Positions 34,945 to 43,731 of a stretch of 64,000 nt of DNA are shown one piece after another. The translations under genes and the position numbers were made by a program. Positions within the stretch are counted from its first letter, which is position 1; the number at the start of each line of letters is the position of its first letter. Origin of the DNA: Massilibacteroides vaginae (lineage in GTDB: Bacteria; Bacteroidota; Bacteroidia; Bacteroidales; Tannerellaceae); assembly GCF_900178525.1 (NCBI RefSeq), contig NZ_FXDJ01000009.1:1344910-1408909 (forward strand), read 5' to 3'. The notes under the pieces were generated by a model. That model saw only the letters and a list, made by a program, of their open reading frames with translations, ran no database searches and had not been told where the DNA came from.

Positions 34945-34974
34945 TTGACAAAATCAAAAACTACCGTAACTTTG
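34945..34974 (+). promoter_or_regulatory. Strong promoter ahead of the candidate structured RNA
   Basis: TTG at 34945-34947, a 19-bp spacer and TAACTTTG at 34967-34974 form one of the best promoters in the window. The expected transcript start, about 34980, is not next to a coding region. Confidence 0.65.
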
Positions 34975-34978
34975 TGCT

Positions 34979-35126
34979 GTGGTTTTTTCATAATAGTATT
35001 AGATTTAAGGTTAACAAAGTTGATTAGGGGTTGTCGTGAGACAGCCTTTAATTGTTTATAGGCCTTTCGTAAATTTACTCTTCCCCTTTTTTCCGGTACC
35101 ACAAAGTATAATTAATCTTTTTTGTC
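34979..35126 (+). ncRNA. Candidate 6S-like structured RNA
   Basis: The region after the promoter folds into one long rod. The ends pair as TGTGGT (34978-34983) with ACCACA (35098-35103). After a large internal bubble, AAGG (35007) pairs with CCTT (35063), TTAACAA (35011) with TTGTTTA (35052, one mismatch), and a 12-bp apical stem 35024-35035/35040-35051 closes on a GTGA tetraloop. A T-run, CTTTTTTG, ends it near 35123. A closing stem, central bubble and long apical hairpin at about 145 nt is the 6S RNA layout. Covariation cannot be tested here; a long 5' leader of the next gene is the alternative. Confidence 0.42.
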
Positions 35127-35223
35127 ACATAATATTCTCATAAACAACTTATGGGGATAAACTTCTCTTGCTATTTTTACGTTTTATATATAAAGCGAGT
35201 TTTAATAATTACATCGTGTGTTT

Positions 35224-35892
35224 ATGAAAAAAATAAATGTTCCGGTAATCGAATCGGTTCTGCGTAAGAAGCCGATCAAAATGCCTGAAGAGATATATAA
35301 TGCAAGTGGTATTAATATTTTTGGCAAACGATTAAAATCGCTGGTCTTTTCTACAGACTTGGCTATTATTAAGAATAACAATGCTGATGGAGTGATCGCG
35401 GTTTATCCTTTTACACCTCAAATTGCCATTAATCAGGCTATAATAGAAGTTTCGCCTACTCCCGTGTTTTGTGGGGTTGGTGGCGGAATTACAAGCGGGC
35501 AACGTTCAATTGATATTGCGATAAACGCGGAACTGAACGGAGCTTATGGCGTGGTAATGAATGCCCCTACGCCTAATGAGCTGATCACGGAGATGAAAAA
35601 GAGATTGGATATTCCAATTGTTATAACCGTTGTCTCTGAAAAGGAAGATTTTGAAACACGAATTAAGGCGGGAGTAACTATCTTTAATGTTTCGGGTGGG
35701 ATAAATACGGCGAATATTGTTCGTAACATCAGAAAAAAATACCCGGATTTCCCGATTATAGCAACCGGCGGTCCTACGCCTGAAAGTATTCTTCGAACAA
35801 TTGAGGCCGGAGCAAATATGATTACATATACTCCACCTACGACCGGGGAACTGTTTTCCGCGATAATGGAAGATTATAGAGAACGGTTGTAG
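35224..35892 (+). CDS. TIM-barrel protein of unknown function
   Basis: A 222-residue beta/alpha-barrel protein. The barrel strands are visible as DGVIAVYPF, TPVFCGVGGGITSGQRSID, GAYGVVMNAPTPNELI, IPIVITVVSEKEDFETRI, TIFNVSGGINTANIV and FPIIATGGPTPESILRTIEA, which is a phosphate-binding motif near the C-terminus. It resembles aldolase- or ThiE/KDPG-type barrels and is often labelled hydrolase in Bacteroides, but no reaction is known to me. The ATG at 35224 is chosen over a GTG at 35218. It lies about 95 bp after the candidate RNA and ends at a strong terminator. Confidence 0.7.
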   Translation: MKKINVPVIESVLRKKPIKMPEEIYNASGINIFGKRLKSLVFSTDLAIIKNNNADGVIAVYPFTPQIAINQAIIEVSPTPVFCGVGGGITSGQRSIDIAINAELNGAYGVVMNAPTPNELITEMKKRLDIPIVITVVSEKEDFETRIKAGVTIFNVSGGINTANIVRNIRKKYPDFPIIATGGPTPESILRTIEAGANMITYTPPTTGELFSAIMEDYRERL

Positions 35893-35900
35893 AGAAAAAA

Positions 35901-35940
35901 ATAGAGACGTACGATATGGTACGTCTCTATTGCATTTTTT
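35901..35940. terminator. Terminator between convergent genes
   Basis: A perfect 12-bp stem ATAGAGACGTAC/GTACGTCTCTAT (35901-35912, 35919-35930) is followed by TGCATTTTTT. On the other strand it is followed by a T-rich stretch too, so it can serve both genes. Confidence 0.85.
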
Positions 35941-36520
35941 AATAGTTTTCCTTCATGGGTTCGAAGTATGACTGTGGATGTTCGCAAGCCGGACACATCT
36001 TTAGCGCTTTCTTGCCTTCATATAAGTAACCACAGTTGCGACATTGCCAAACAATTGCTTCATCACGTTCGAATGCTTTTCCTTCAGTGATGTTCGCGAG
36101 CAGCTTACGATAACGTCTCTCGTGTTCAGCTTCAACAGTAGCGATCATTTTAAAAGCTACAGCTATTTTTTTGAAGCCTTCTTCTTCAGCTATTTTCGCG
36201 AATTCAGGGTATAATTCTGCCCATTCTTCGTTTTCACCTGCAGCAGCAGCGGCAAGATTATCCATGGTAGTGCCGATTACTCCGGCAGGATAAGAAGCCG
36301 TGATTTCTACCATTCCACCTTCCAGAAATTTAAAGAATCTTTTTGCGTGTTCTTTTTCCTGTTCGGCAGTTTCCATAAAAACACCGGCAATTTGTTCGTA
36401 GCCTTCTTTTTTAGCTACACTTGCGAAGAACGTATAACGTGTTCTTGCCTGAGACTCTCCGGCAAATGCTTTCAGCAAATTTTGCTCGGTGCGAGTTCCT
36501 TTGATACTTTTTTCTTCCAT
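35939..36520 (-). CDS. rbr: Rubrerythrin
   Basis: A 193-residue non-heme iron protein that reduces hydrogen peroxide in anaerobes. The N-terminal ferritin-like four-helix domain holds diiron ligands in FAGESQARTRYTFFA, EQEKEHAKRFF and VEAEHERRYRKL. The C-terminal rubredoxin-like domain has CRNCGYLYEGKKALKMCPAC, two CxxC pairs for one iron. Length matches the family. The ATG at 36520 is used; the longer upstream frame is promoter sequence. It is a single-gene unit. Confidence 0.95.
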   Translation of the reverse strand: MEEKSIKGTRTEQNLLKAFAGESQARTRYTFFASVAKKEGYEQIAGVFMETAEQEKEHAKRFFKFLEGGMVEITASYPAGVIGTTMDNLAAAAAGENEEWAELYPEFAKIAEEEGFKKIAVAFKMIATVEAEHERRYRKLLANITEGKAFERDEAIVWQCRNCGYLYEGKKALKMCPACEHPQSYFEPMKENY

Positions 36521-36666
36521 AACACTAATTATATATAAGATGTAAATGTTTTTCAATATAAGTAAAGTACGATTCACATCGCACTGTAACAAAAATACTC
36601 AATTCTTAGCATATAAATAAATGATTACGTGTAAAAGTGATAAGAAAGGAGATTTTGCAAAAGCAA

Positions 36667-37311
36667 TTATTTCTTAGGATACCCAACCGGATTGTTTAGC
36701 ATCGGAACTTGCGAGTCGCTTAATCCCAATGTTTTCTTAAGACCGTCAACATCCATAGACATACGGGGAACAGTGGCGAAACCCTTGCCTGAACAGAATA
36801 AATTAATATTCTGAGAAACGATACCTGCGTCTAAAGCGCCCATTTGAAAAGCCTTATCGGATGCGTTAGGGCCGAATTTGGAGAGGTCGGATACTAAAAC
36901 TAAACCAACAGGAGGGGTGGATGAAGTCTGGCTACTGCGCGAACTGCTGATCAACGCGCGATGATCTCCCGTTGTTATCCCTTTTAAAACATGTGCCGAG
37001 GCGTCGTAGCGGTAAGCACCGTCTTTTGTTAGTACATAAATATCCACATCCTGTTTATTCATGGCCGAAGGAGCCGTGCGCTTTCCGTCAGGGCGATTTA
37101 CTCCATTGGCAGCCCAGAGCAAGTCTGAAATGTCTTGCAGTGTTAATTCTTTTGAGTCGAACTCCCGGTCGGAGTGGCGATCGGATAATGTTTGCATAAT
37201 ACTTTTTCCGCCTGTTTTGTTGGGTGCGCTGAGTGAAATGTCTTTTGGTTTTTGCGCAAAAGCGGCAGATGCGATTACGGCCAATGTCAGAAGTGATAAT
37301 AGTTTACTCAT
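36667..37311 (-). CDS. Exported nitroreductase-like protein (SagB/ThcOx type)
   Basis: A 214-residue protein with a signal peptide (SKLLSLLTLAVIASAAFAQK, cleavage after AFA). The rest is a nitroreductase fold: TLSDRHSDREFDSKELTLQD, ISDLLWAANGVNRPDGKRTA (FMN-binding Arg and Asn), DVDIYVLTKDGAYRYD, QMGALDAGIVSQNINLFCSG. It matches the SagB-type branch that binds FMN, yet most flavin nitroreductases are cytoplasmic. Export implies that FMN is loaded before or after crossing. The substrate is unknown. It diverges from the TonB-linked receptor gene. Confidence 0.82.
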   Translation of the reverse strand: MSKLLSLLTLAVIASAAFAQKPKDISLSAPNKTGGKSIMQTLSDRHSDREFDSKELTLQDISDLLWAANGVNRPDGKRTAPSAMNKQDVDIYVLTKDGAYRYDASAHVLKGITTGDHRALISSSRSSQTSSTPPVGLVLVSDLSKFGPNASDKAFQMGALDAGIVSQNINLFCSGKGFATVPRMSMDVDGLKKTLGLSDSQVPMLNNPVGYPKK

Positions 37312-37433
37312 GGTGATTGAATATTAAATGTTCAATTATACAAATATAATGGAGGAACGGCAACTTGCAACATCATAATACAATTTTTAGAGAACTTTAA
37401 TTTACGAAATGGTCGTAGATGTTGTCTTTCTGC

Positions 37434-37441
37434 TATATTTG
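37434..37441 (+). promoter_or_regulatory. -7 promoter element of the outer-membrane receptor gene
   Basis: TATATTTG matches TAnnTTTG, 47 bp before the ATG at 37489. Confidence 0.5.
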
Positions 37442-37488
37442 CGAAGTTGTTACTAAATTACTACTAATAAACAAGTTATTCTTGATCA

Positions 37489-39969
37489 ATGAAAAAAATC
37501 CTAATCCTGATCAGTCTGTTCCTGTTTGTCGTACTAAGTATGTACGGACAGTCAGACAAACCTAGTACTTTTTTAATAAAAGGACAGGTGGTTGATTCGC
37601 TGACAAGCGAAACCGTACCGTATGCTACACTAAGCATAGCTTTGGTTGCCAATCCATCTAAGCCGGTGAAGCTTTTAGCTTGTGATATGGATGGTAAATT
37701 TGAAACACCATTAAATCAAACAGGCAATTATGTTATAACCTTGCAGTCTATCGGAAAAGCTCCGGGGGTGAAAAATTTTACATTGCAAGAGGGTAAAAAA
37801 ACGCTGGATCTCGGAAAGATTCTTATGCAAGAAGACACCCAGCAGATTGCAAATGTAACGGTAACAGCCCAGAAGCCGCTGGTAAAAGTGGAAATCGACA
37901 AACTTACTTATAGCCTGGAAGACGACCCGGAGGCAATTACCAGTAATACACTGGATATGCTGAAAAAAGTGCCGATGGTAACGGTAGACGGAGAAGATAA
38001 AATACAATTAAAAGGATCGGGAAATTATAAAATATACCTCAACGGCAAACCGTCTACCTTGTTGTCCGGTGATAATGCTGCCGACGCATTGAAAAGTATG
38101 CCGGCCAATACGGTAAAGAACATCGAAGTTATTACAGAACCGGGAGCGAAGTATGATGCTGAGGGCATAGGGGGAATTATTAATATCATTACCAGCCGGA
38201 ACACGTTAGACGGATACACCGGAACGGTACGTGCGGATGCCAGCGCGTTGGGGCGTTTCGGAGGAGGAGCAAACGCGTCTATTAAATATGGAAAATTCGG
38301 ATTAACCGGCAATTTCAACTATCGCTACAACAATAACCCATGGACAGACTCCGAATCTTATCAGGAGAAGAAGGGAGATAATAAAGAATTTATAACTCAA
38401 AAGGGACAAAACAAGTATAAGGGGCCTTTTCAATTCGGAGCTCTTGAAGCAAGCTATGAGATTGATACCCTGAACTTGCTGACTTTAGGGGTGAACCTGT
38501 TTAACGGTAATATGAAAAACCGGACAAGGCACAGCGTTCAATCAATGAATCCGGACGACCTGGAAAAAGACTATACCTATCGTCGTTTTTCTGACGGAAA
38601 AGGAAACTTCGGATCGACTGATGTTAATCTGGATTATCAACATTCTACAAAAAAGAAAGATGAACTGCTAACTGTTTCGTATAAGTACAGTCATTCTCCG
38701 GACGGATCAAAATCATCCACTTATTTAGAAGATGTTAAGAATTATCCATTAGCCTGGATGTTTCCGCGAATGGAAGATAACGACGCCTATACCGACGAAC
38801 ACACCGGGCAGGTAGACTATACCACCCCTTTGTTTAAAGATCATACACTGGAGGTTGGAGTTAAATATATATTACGCCAGAATGTAAGCGATGCCGATGT
38901 GCGAATACTGAATGAAGCAACCAATGTTTGGGAACCGAGTCCGCAATCAATCAACCTGGATCATATTCAGCATATTTATTCCGGTTACGCGGGCTATGCC
39001 ATTAAGTACAAGAAATTCGGTCTTAAAGCAGGTGTGAGAGCTGAAGGCACGAATGTGGATGTTGAATTTAAAAAATCACCTGAACAGAATTTTAAAACCG
39101 ATTATTTTGACGTTGTGCCCAATGCTACGATTTCGTACATGATCAATATGGCTCAACAGGTACGTTTAGGTTATAATATGCGTATCCAGCGTCCGAGTAT
39201 CTGGTTTTTGAACCCTTATGTAAATGAGCGCGACCCCGAGAACATTAGTTATGGTAACCCTTTTCTGGATTCGGAAAAGAGCCATAATGTGAATTTCACG
39301 TATAGTATGTTTACGCAAAAATTCAACCTGAACCTGAATGGATACTATAGCTTTGTCGATAACTCTATCGAGCGATACACTTTTGTGAATGAAAACAACG
39401 TATTTGCCACTACATTCGATAATATAGGAAAGCGTCAGAACGTAGGGCTTTATCTCTACGCGCGTTGGAACCCGATTCCATTATTCAACATCACAGTAAA
39501 TGGAGGAGCCAACTATGTGAAGTATGAAGCCGAAAGTAGAAATATGGAGAACGACGGGTATAGAGGAAATTTCTACTCGAACGCACAGGTTAATCTGCCA
39601 AAAGATTTCCGGGTGAATGTGTATGGCGGGTATTACTCTCCCTGGATTATGCTGCAAGGCAAAGGCGGCTCACAATACTTTACCGGTTTAAACCTCAGTA
39701 AAGATTTCATGAAGAAAAAACTTACCGTAACACTAAGCGCTAACAATCCGTTCTGGAAGACAATAAAATACGAGTCGAATACGGAAGACGAAGCCTTTAA
39801 GAATAAAAACATAAACTATTGGCGAGCACGTGATTTCAGCGTTCGTGTTTCATACACCTTTGGTAACCTGAAAGGGCAGATCAAGAAAGTTCGTCGCGGC
39901 ATCAGCAATGACGACAGCAAGGGCGGCGATAGTGGCGGCGGCGGCGGCGGCGGAGGAACCCCTCAATAA
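37489..39969 (+). CDS. TonB-dependent-receptor-like outer-membrane beta-barrel protein
   Basis: An 826-residue outer-membrane protein. A signal peptide (ILILISLFLFVVLSMYGQSD) precedes a carboxypeptidase-regulatory-like beta domain (about 28-110), a plug domain (about 120-240, GSGNYKIYLNGKPSTLLSG) and a large beta-barrel to about 800 with alternating aromatic strands. It fits the outer-membrane beta-barrel family related to SusC-like and TonB receptors, but no SusD partner follows, so it is not a classical Sus pair. The C-terminus is a Gly-rich tail, GGDSGGGGGGGG, past the expected last strand. The substrate is unknown. Confidence 0.85.
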   Translation: MKKILILISLFLFVVLSMYGQSDKPSTFLIKGQVVDSLTSETVPYATLSIALVANPSKPVKLLACDMDGKFETPLNQTGNYVITLQSIGKAPGVKNFTLQEGKKTLDLGKILMQEDTQQIANVTVTAQKPLVKVEIDKLTYSLEDDPEAITSNTLDMLKKVPMVTVDGEDKIQLKGSGNYKIYLNGKPSTLLSGDNAADALKSMPANTVKNIEVITEPGAKYDAEGIGGIINIITSRNTLDGYTGTVRADASALGRFGGGANASIKYGKFGLTGNFNYRYNNNPWTDSESYQEKKGDNKEFITQKGQNKYKGPFQFGALEASYEIDTLNLLTLGVNLFNGNMKNRTRHSVQSMNPDDLEKDYTYRRFSDGKGNFGSTDVNLDYQHSTKKKDELLTVSYKYSHSPDGSKSSTYLEDVKNYPLAWMFPRMEDNDAYTDEHTGQVDYTTPLFKDHTLEVGVKYILRQNVSDADVRILNEATNVWEPSPQSINLDHIQHIYSGYAGYAIKYKKFGLKAGVRAEGTNVDVEFKKSPEQNFKTDYFDVVPNATISYMINMAQQVRLGYNMRIQRPSIWFLNPYVNERDPENISYGNPFLDSEKSHNVNFTYSMFTQKFNLNLNGYYSFVDNSIERYTFVNENNVFATTFDNIGKRQNVGLYLYARWNPIPLFNITVNGGANYVKYEAESRNMENDGYRGNFYSNAQVNLPKDFRVNVYGGYYSPWIMLQGKGGSQYFTGLNLSKDFMKKKLTVTLSANNPFWKTIKYESNTEDEAFKNKNINYWRARDFSVRVSYTFGNLKGQIKKVRRGISNDDSKGGDSGGGGGGGGTPQ

Positions 39970-39992
39970 ATACCTCATAGCGATACAATACG

Positions 39993-40025
39993 AAAAGGGC
40001 GGACATACAATTCTGCCCTTTTTCT
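39993..40025 (+). terminator. Terminator of the outer-membrane protein gene
   Basis: AAAAGGGC (39993-40000) pairs with GCCCTTTT (40015-40022); the stem runs into T residues. Confidence 0.75.
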
Positions 40026-40097
40026 ATTCGAAAAAACCACCAGTCAACTTAAAAATTAACATTTCGATTTTTGTGCTCAAATTAAGTTGCTTTGCAG

Positions 40098-40178
40098 ATG
40101 TCCTTTATTTTTAAAAATATATCCTTTATTTCGGCGGAAATATCCTTTATTTTTGGAAAAATAACCTTTATGTTTTTG
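40098..40178 (-). repeat. Four tandem ATAAAGG-family repeats (site 3)
   Basis: Four inverted-orientation units carry CCTTTAT at 40102, 40123, 40143 and 40165, spaced 21, 20 and 22 bp. It lies between the outer-membrane protein terminator and the POT promoter. Confidence 0.8.
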
Positions 40179-40323
40179 GCGTTTTTATAGTACTGAAAAT
40201 CAATTGTTTACGAATGGTTGATTTTTTGCCTGTTTTGGGGCTTTTTTAAGTTAAAATTGCAGGAATCCGGTTTGTTCTTGAACGGCGAAAACATGTTACT
40301 GATACATAAAAGTCATTTTTGGG

Positions 40324-40354
40324 TTGTCGCCCCTCTCTTTTTGTTTTATTTTTG
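40324..40354 (+). promoter_or_regulatory. Promoter of the POT transporter gene
   Basis: TTG at 40324-40326, 20 bp, then TATTTTTG at 40347-40354. The leader is about 20 nt. Confidence 0.6.
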
Positions 40355-40381
40355 TTGGAATAAATAATAAATCAACAAATA

Positions 40382-41815
40382 ATGGGGGTGTTTAGTAAAT
40401 TTCCGCGTACGTTTTGGGCGGCAAATGTAATTGAGTTATTCGAACGTTGGGCCTGGTATGGGTTCTTTATGTTATTCGCCAATTATCTTACCGGTTCTTC
40501 CGATATGGGAGGGCTCGAGTTTACGCAGAGTCAGAAGGGTTTATTGATGGGTTTCGGAACAGGAATTCTCTATTTTCTGCCGGTTTTAACCGGAGCCATA
40601 GCCGATAGATACGGGTATAAGAAAGTGCTTTTTCTGGCTTTTTGTATTTATGCATCGGCATTTATTATGCTCCCCATGTTTAAATCTTTTACCGCTGTTT
40701 TCCTGATGTACCTCTATCTGGCATTGGGCGCGGCTTTATTTAAACCGGTTATCTCCGCAACGATTGCTAAAACCACCACGGAAGAGACCTCTTCTATCGG
40801 TTTCGGTATTTTTTATATGATGGTTAATATCGGTGCCTTTATTGGGCCCATGGTAACGTTGTTGTTTAAAAGTAGTTCGCATCTGATTTTTTATGTGTCT
40901 GCCGGTATTATCGCGCTCAACTTTATCATGCTGTTTTTCTATAAAGAGCCGGGGCGTGAGGAAAATAAGTCGGACGAAAGTCTTTTGCAAACTTTTGCAG
41001 GCATTTTCCGCAATATGGGGAGTATCGCTAAAGACGTTAAGTTTGTTTTGTTCCTTGTTATTATTGCCGGCTTCTGGACCATGTATCATCAGTTGTTCTT
41101 TACGTTGCCGGTATTCATTACACAATGGGTGGATACGTCTGCTTTGTATAATTTTTTCAGCACCTATATTCCGTTTATCAGTGCCAACTACAGTCCGGCT
41201 CCGGGTGTGATGGATGCGGAGTTTGTAACTAATTTTGATGCGATGTACATCATCCTGTTTCAGATTATCGTTTCGAGTATTGTAATGAAAATGAAACCGC
41301 TCAATTCGATGATTTCCGGCATTGTGGTTTGTTCAATCGGTATGGCGTTGTCTTTTGCTTCACAAAATGTGTTGTTTACGATTGTTGCTATTTTGATTTT
41401 TGCTTTAGGCGAGATGGCCAGTTCGCCTAAAATTACCGAATACATCGGGCGTATCGCACCGGCCGACAAGAAAGCACTTTATATGGGCTATTCCTTTATT
41501 CCGGTATGTCTGGGAAATTTCTTTGCCGGGTATATCTCCGGAAATGTATACCAGAACATGTCTGATAAGGTTATGATTGTTCGGGATTTTGCTGCTGAAA
41601 AAGGCTTGCAGATACAAGACGGACTGTCTACAAACGCGTATTTTGAAGAAGTGGCCCGGCAGGTGAGTATGACACCGCAGGAATTGACCAATCTGCTTTG
41701 GAGTACTTATCACCCTTCGCGTCTTTGGATGGTTTTGCTGGCGATCGGTCTTTTGGCCGCTTTTGCCTTGTTTATCTATAATCGGGTGACTTCCAAAATG
41801 GTTAGTGCCGAATAA
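40382..41815 (+). CDS. Proton-dependent oligopeptide (POT/PTR2) family transporter
   Basis: A 477-residue MFS-type transporter of the POT branch, which brings in di- and tripeptides with protons. The first helix has ELFERWAWYGFFMLFANYL, the ExxER-type signature of the family (about 14-32). FGTGILYFLPVLTGAIADRY and GYKKVLFLAF follow, with LALGAALFKPVISATIAK in helix 4. About twelve to fourteen hydrophobic segments are visible. It is transcribed alone. Some POT members carry nitrate or other solutes, so the substrate is not certain. Confidence 0.87.
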   Translation: MGVFSKFPRTFWAANVIELFERWAWYGFFMLFANYLTGSSDMGGLEFTQSQKGLLMGFGTGILYFLPVLTGAIADRYGYKKVLFLAFCIYASAFIMLPMFKSFTAVFLMYLYLALGAALFKPVISATIAKTTTEETSSIGFGIFYMMVNIGAFIGPMVTLLFKSSSHLIFYVSAGIIALNFIMLFFYKEPGREENKSDESLLQTFAGIFRNMGSIAKDVKFVLFLVIIAGFWTMYHQLFFTLPVFITQWVDTSALYNFFSTYIPFISANYSPAPGVMDAEFVTNFDAMYIILFQIIVSSIVMKMKPLNSMISGIVVCSIGMALSFASQNVLFTIVAILIFALGEMASSPKITEYIGRIAPADKKALYMGYSFIPVCLGNFFAGYISGNVYQNMSDKVMIVRDFAAEKGLQIQDGLSTNAYFEEVARQVSMTPQELTNLLWSTYHPSRLWMVLLAIGLLAAFALFIYNRVTSKMVSAE

Positions 41816-41862
41816 ACGTATTTTTTGTTGACAGAATAAATAGTTGGTTGATAGAAAAAGCA

Positions 41863-41870
41863 TACATTTG
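41863..41870 (+). promoter_or_regulatory. -7 promoter element of aroK
   Basis: TACATTTG lies 23 bp before the ATG at 41894, with TTG at 41844-41846 as a possible -33 element. Confidence 0.5.
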
Positions 41871-41893
41871 TAGTAAACATTCATGTTGCAGGA

Positions 41894-42418
41894 ATGAAGC
41901 GTATTTTTTTGATTGGTTATATGGGTGCGGGAAAGACAACAGTCGGCAAGCAATTGGCAAGTCGCATGGGGCTTTCGTTTGTTGATCTTGACTTACATAT
42001 TGAGGCTCGCTACCATAAAAGTGTACGTGAATTATTCGCCGAAAGGGGAGAAGACGCGTTTCGTGAGATCGAGCGGAAAATGCTTCATGAAGTGGCAGAA
42101 TTTGAGAATGTTTTGGTTTCCACCGGAGGGGGAAGCCCCTGTTTTTTTGACAATATGGAGTTTATGAACCGATCCGGACAGACCGTTTATCTGAAAGTGT
42201 CGGTTCAGGAATTGACTAAACGGTTGGAAACATGCAGACAAACACGTCCGGTTTTAAAAGACCGGTCAGGTGAATCGCTGTTTCGTTTTATTGATGAAAA
42301 TATTCAGAAAAGAGAACCTTATTATAATCAGGCATCTGTAGTTTTTGATGCCGAGAATATGTTAACAGAATCTGATGTGCAGACAATAACTGTTGCGTTA
42401 GAGCGTATTTTGAACTGA
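41894..42418 (+). CDS. aroK: Shikimate kinase
   Basis: A 174-residue kinase that phosphorylates shikimate at C3. The start IFLIGYMGAGKTTVGKQLAS is the P-loop (9-17), DLDLHIEARYHKSVRELFAE holds the shikimate-binding Asp/Arg region (about 32-51), and VLVSTGGGSPC the substrate Gly-rich loop. RPVLKDRSGE is the lid. Length and motifs match AroK. The alanine dehydrogenase gene starts 2 bp after its stop, so they probably share a transcript. Confidence 0.94.
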   Translation: MKRIFLIGYMGAGKTTVGKQLASRMGLSFVDLDLHIEARYHKSVRELFAERGEDAFREIERKMLHEVAEFENVLVSTGGGSPCFFDNMEFMNRSGQTVYLKVSVQELTKRLETCRQTRPVLKDRSGESLFRFIDENIQKREPYYNQASVVFDAENMLTESDVQTITVALERILN

Positions 42419-42420
42419 TT

Positions 42421-43629
42421 ATGAAACAGAGCCAGAAACAAACACAAGGAGCATACATACCTCAGGAGTTGCTTGAGGAATTGAGAAAGGTAAGCAATCG
42501 TTTGTTGATCGGCATTCCCAAAGAACTTGATACTGAAGAACGGCGACTGGCTTTAACGCCCGAAGCGGTTGGTATGATTGTGGAATGCGGGCATCGGGTT
42601 ATTGTGGAAACCAACGCGGGGTTGGGTATAAATTATTCGGATAATCATTTTGCCGAGGCAGGAGCAGAGATTGTTTCGACTCCGGCTGAAGTTTATCAGG
42701 CAGATTATATCCTGAAAATGCTTCCGCCTTTGCCCTGCGAGGTGGCGCTTATGAAGCCTCGTTCTACATTGTTCTCCATGATCCAGTTTAATTTGTTTGA
42801 TTCGGATTCGTATGAAGGTTTGATGCGGAAACGGATAAACGCTTTTGCTTACGAACTGATGACCGACGATAGTTTTCGTGCGCCTATACTGAATGTGATT
42901 TCCGAAATAGAAGGTACATCATCGGTGATGATTGCCGCGGAGTTATTGAGCAACACGAAAGGAGGAAAAGGCATTTTGCTGGGCGGAATACCGGGGGTTC
43001 CTCCAACTGAAGTTGTGATTATAGGAGCCGGCAATGCCGGGACTGTGGCTGCCCGTGCCGCCTTAGGATTGGGTGCTACCGTGAAAGTCTTTGATGATGA
43101 TATTAATAAGTTGAGGATGCTTCAGCAGGTATTGGGGCAAAAGATTTTTACGTCCAATTTCCATCCGAATGTGCTGCGTAATGCCTTTACCAGTGCCGAT
43201 GTAGTGGTGGGGGCTATGCGTTATATCAATTCCCGCCGCCGGTATGTTATTGCGGAAGATCTGATCCGGACTATGAAGCGGGGTGCGTTGGTAATTGATC
43301 TGAGAGTGAACCAAGGGGGATGTTTCGAAACAACCTGTTGCCTTTCAAGTTCAGATCCGGAGGTTTTTGAACAATTTGGTATCTTGCATTACTGTAAACC
43401 GAATATAAGCAATCATGTGGCGAGAACCACATCGATGGCTTTCAGCAACATCATTACCCCATTAATTACGCTGTTGGGAGATATGGGAACAATACAAACG
43501 GCGATCAAAGCCGACGTGTGCTTCCGTTCGGGCATTTATATGTATTGCGGTAAACCCGTTAATAATTATGTGTCTAATCATTTTAATATGCTTTCTAATA
43601 ATTTAGATATTTATTTATCTGCTTTTTGA
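42421..43629 (+). CDS. Alanine dehydrogenase / NAD(P) transhydrogenase alpha-like protein
   Basis: A 402-residue NAD-dependent dehydrogenase of the alanine dehydrogenase/PNT family, which interconverts alanine and pyruvate plus ammonia. RLLIGIPKELDTEERRLALT and EAVGMIVECGHRVIVETNAG start the catalytic domain, and VVIIGAGNAGTVAARAALGL (about 200-219) is the NAD site. The last 30 residues (YMYCGKPVNNYVSNHFNMLS) also fit the family. The transhydrogenase alpha subunit is similar, but no beta subunit follows, so alanine dehydrogenase is preferred. It lies 2 bp after aroK. Confidence 0.82.
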   Translation: MKQSQKQTQGAYIPQELLEELRKVSNRLLIGIPKELDTEERRLALTPEAVGMIVECGHRVIVETNAGLGINYSDNHFAEAGAEIVSTPAEVYQADYILKMLPPLPCEVALMKPRSTLFSMIQFNLFDSDSYEGLMRKRINAFAYELMTDDSFRAPILNVISEIEGTSSVMIAAELLSNTKGGKGILLGGIPGVPPTEVVIIGAGNAGTVAARAALGLGATVKVFDDDINKLRMLQQVLGQKIFTSNFHPNVLRNAFTSADVVVGAMRYINSRRRYVIAEDLIRTMKRGALVIDLRVNQGGCFETTCCLSSSDPEVFEQFGILHYCKPNISNHVARTTSMAFSNIITPLITLLGDMGTIQTAIKADVCFRSGIYMYCGKPVNNYVSNHFNMLSNNLDIYLSAF

Positions 43630-43731
43630 ATTGTAAAATGTTTGTGCTCAGAAAGTTTATTGCTTACTTTGTAAGTATCATTTAATTGATACAGTTAAAA
43701 ACCAAGAGACAAACGCTAATAATTATAATCT

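Noticed and set aside
42421..43629. Transhydrogenase alpha subunit (PntA)
   Set aside because: No beta subunit or membrane domain follows; alanine dehydrogenase is the simpler call.
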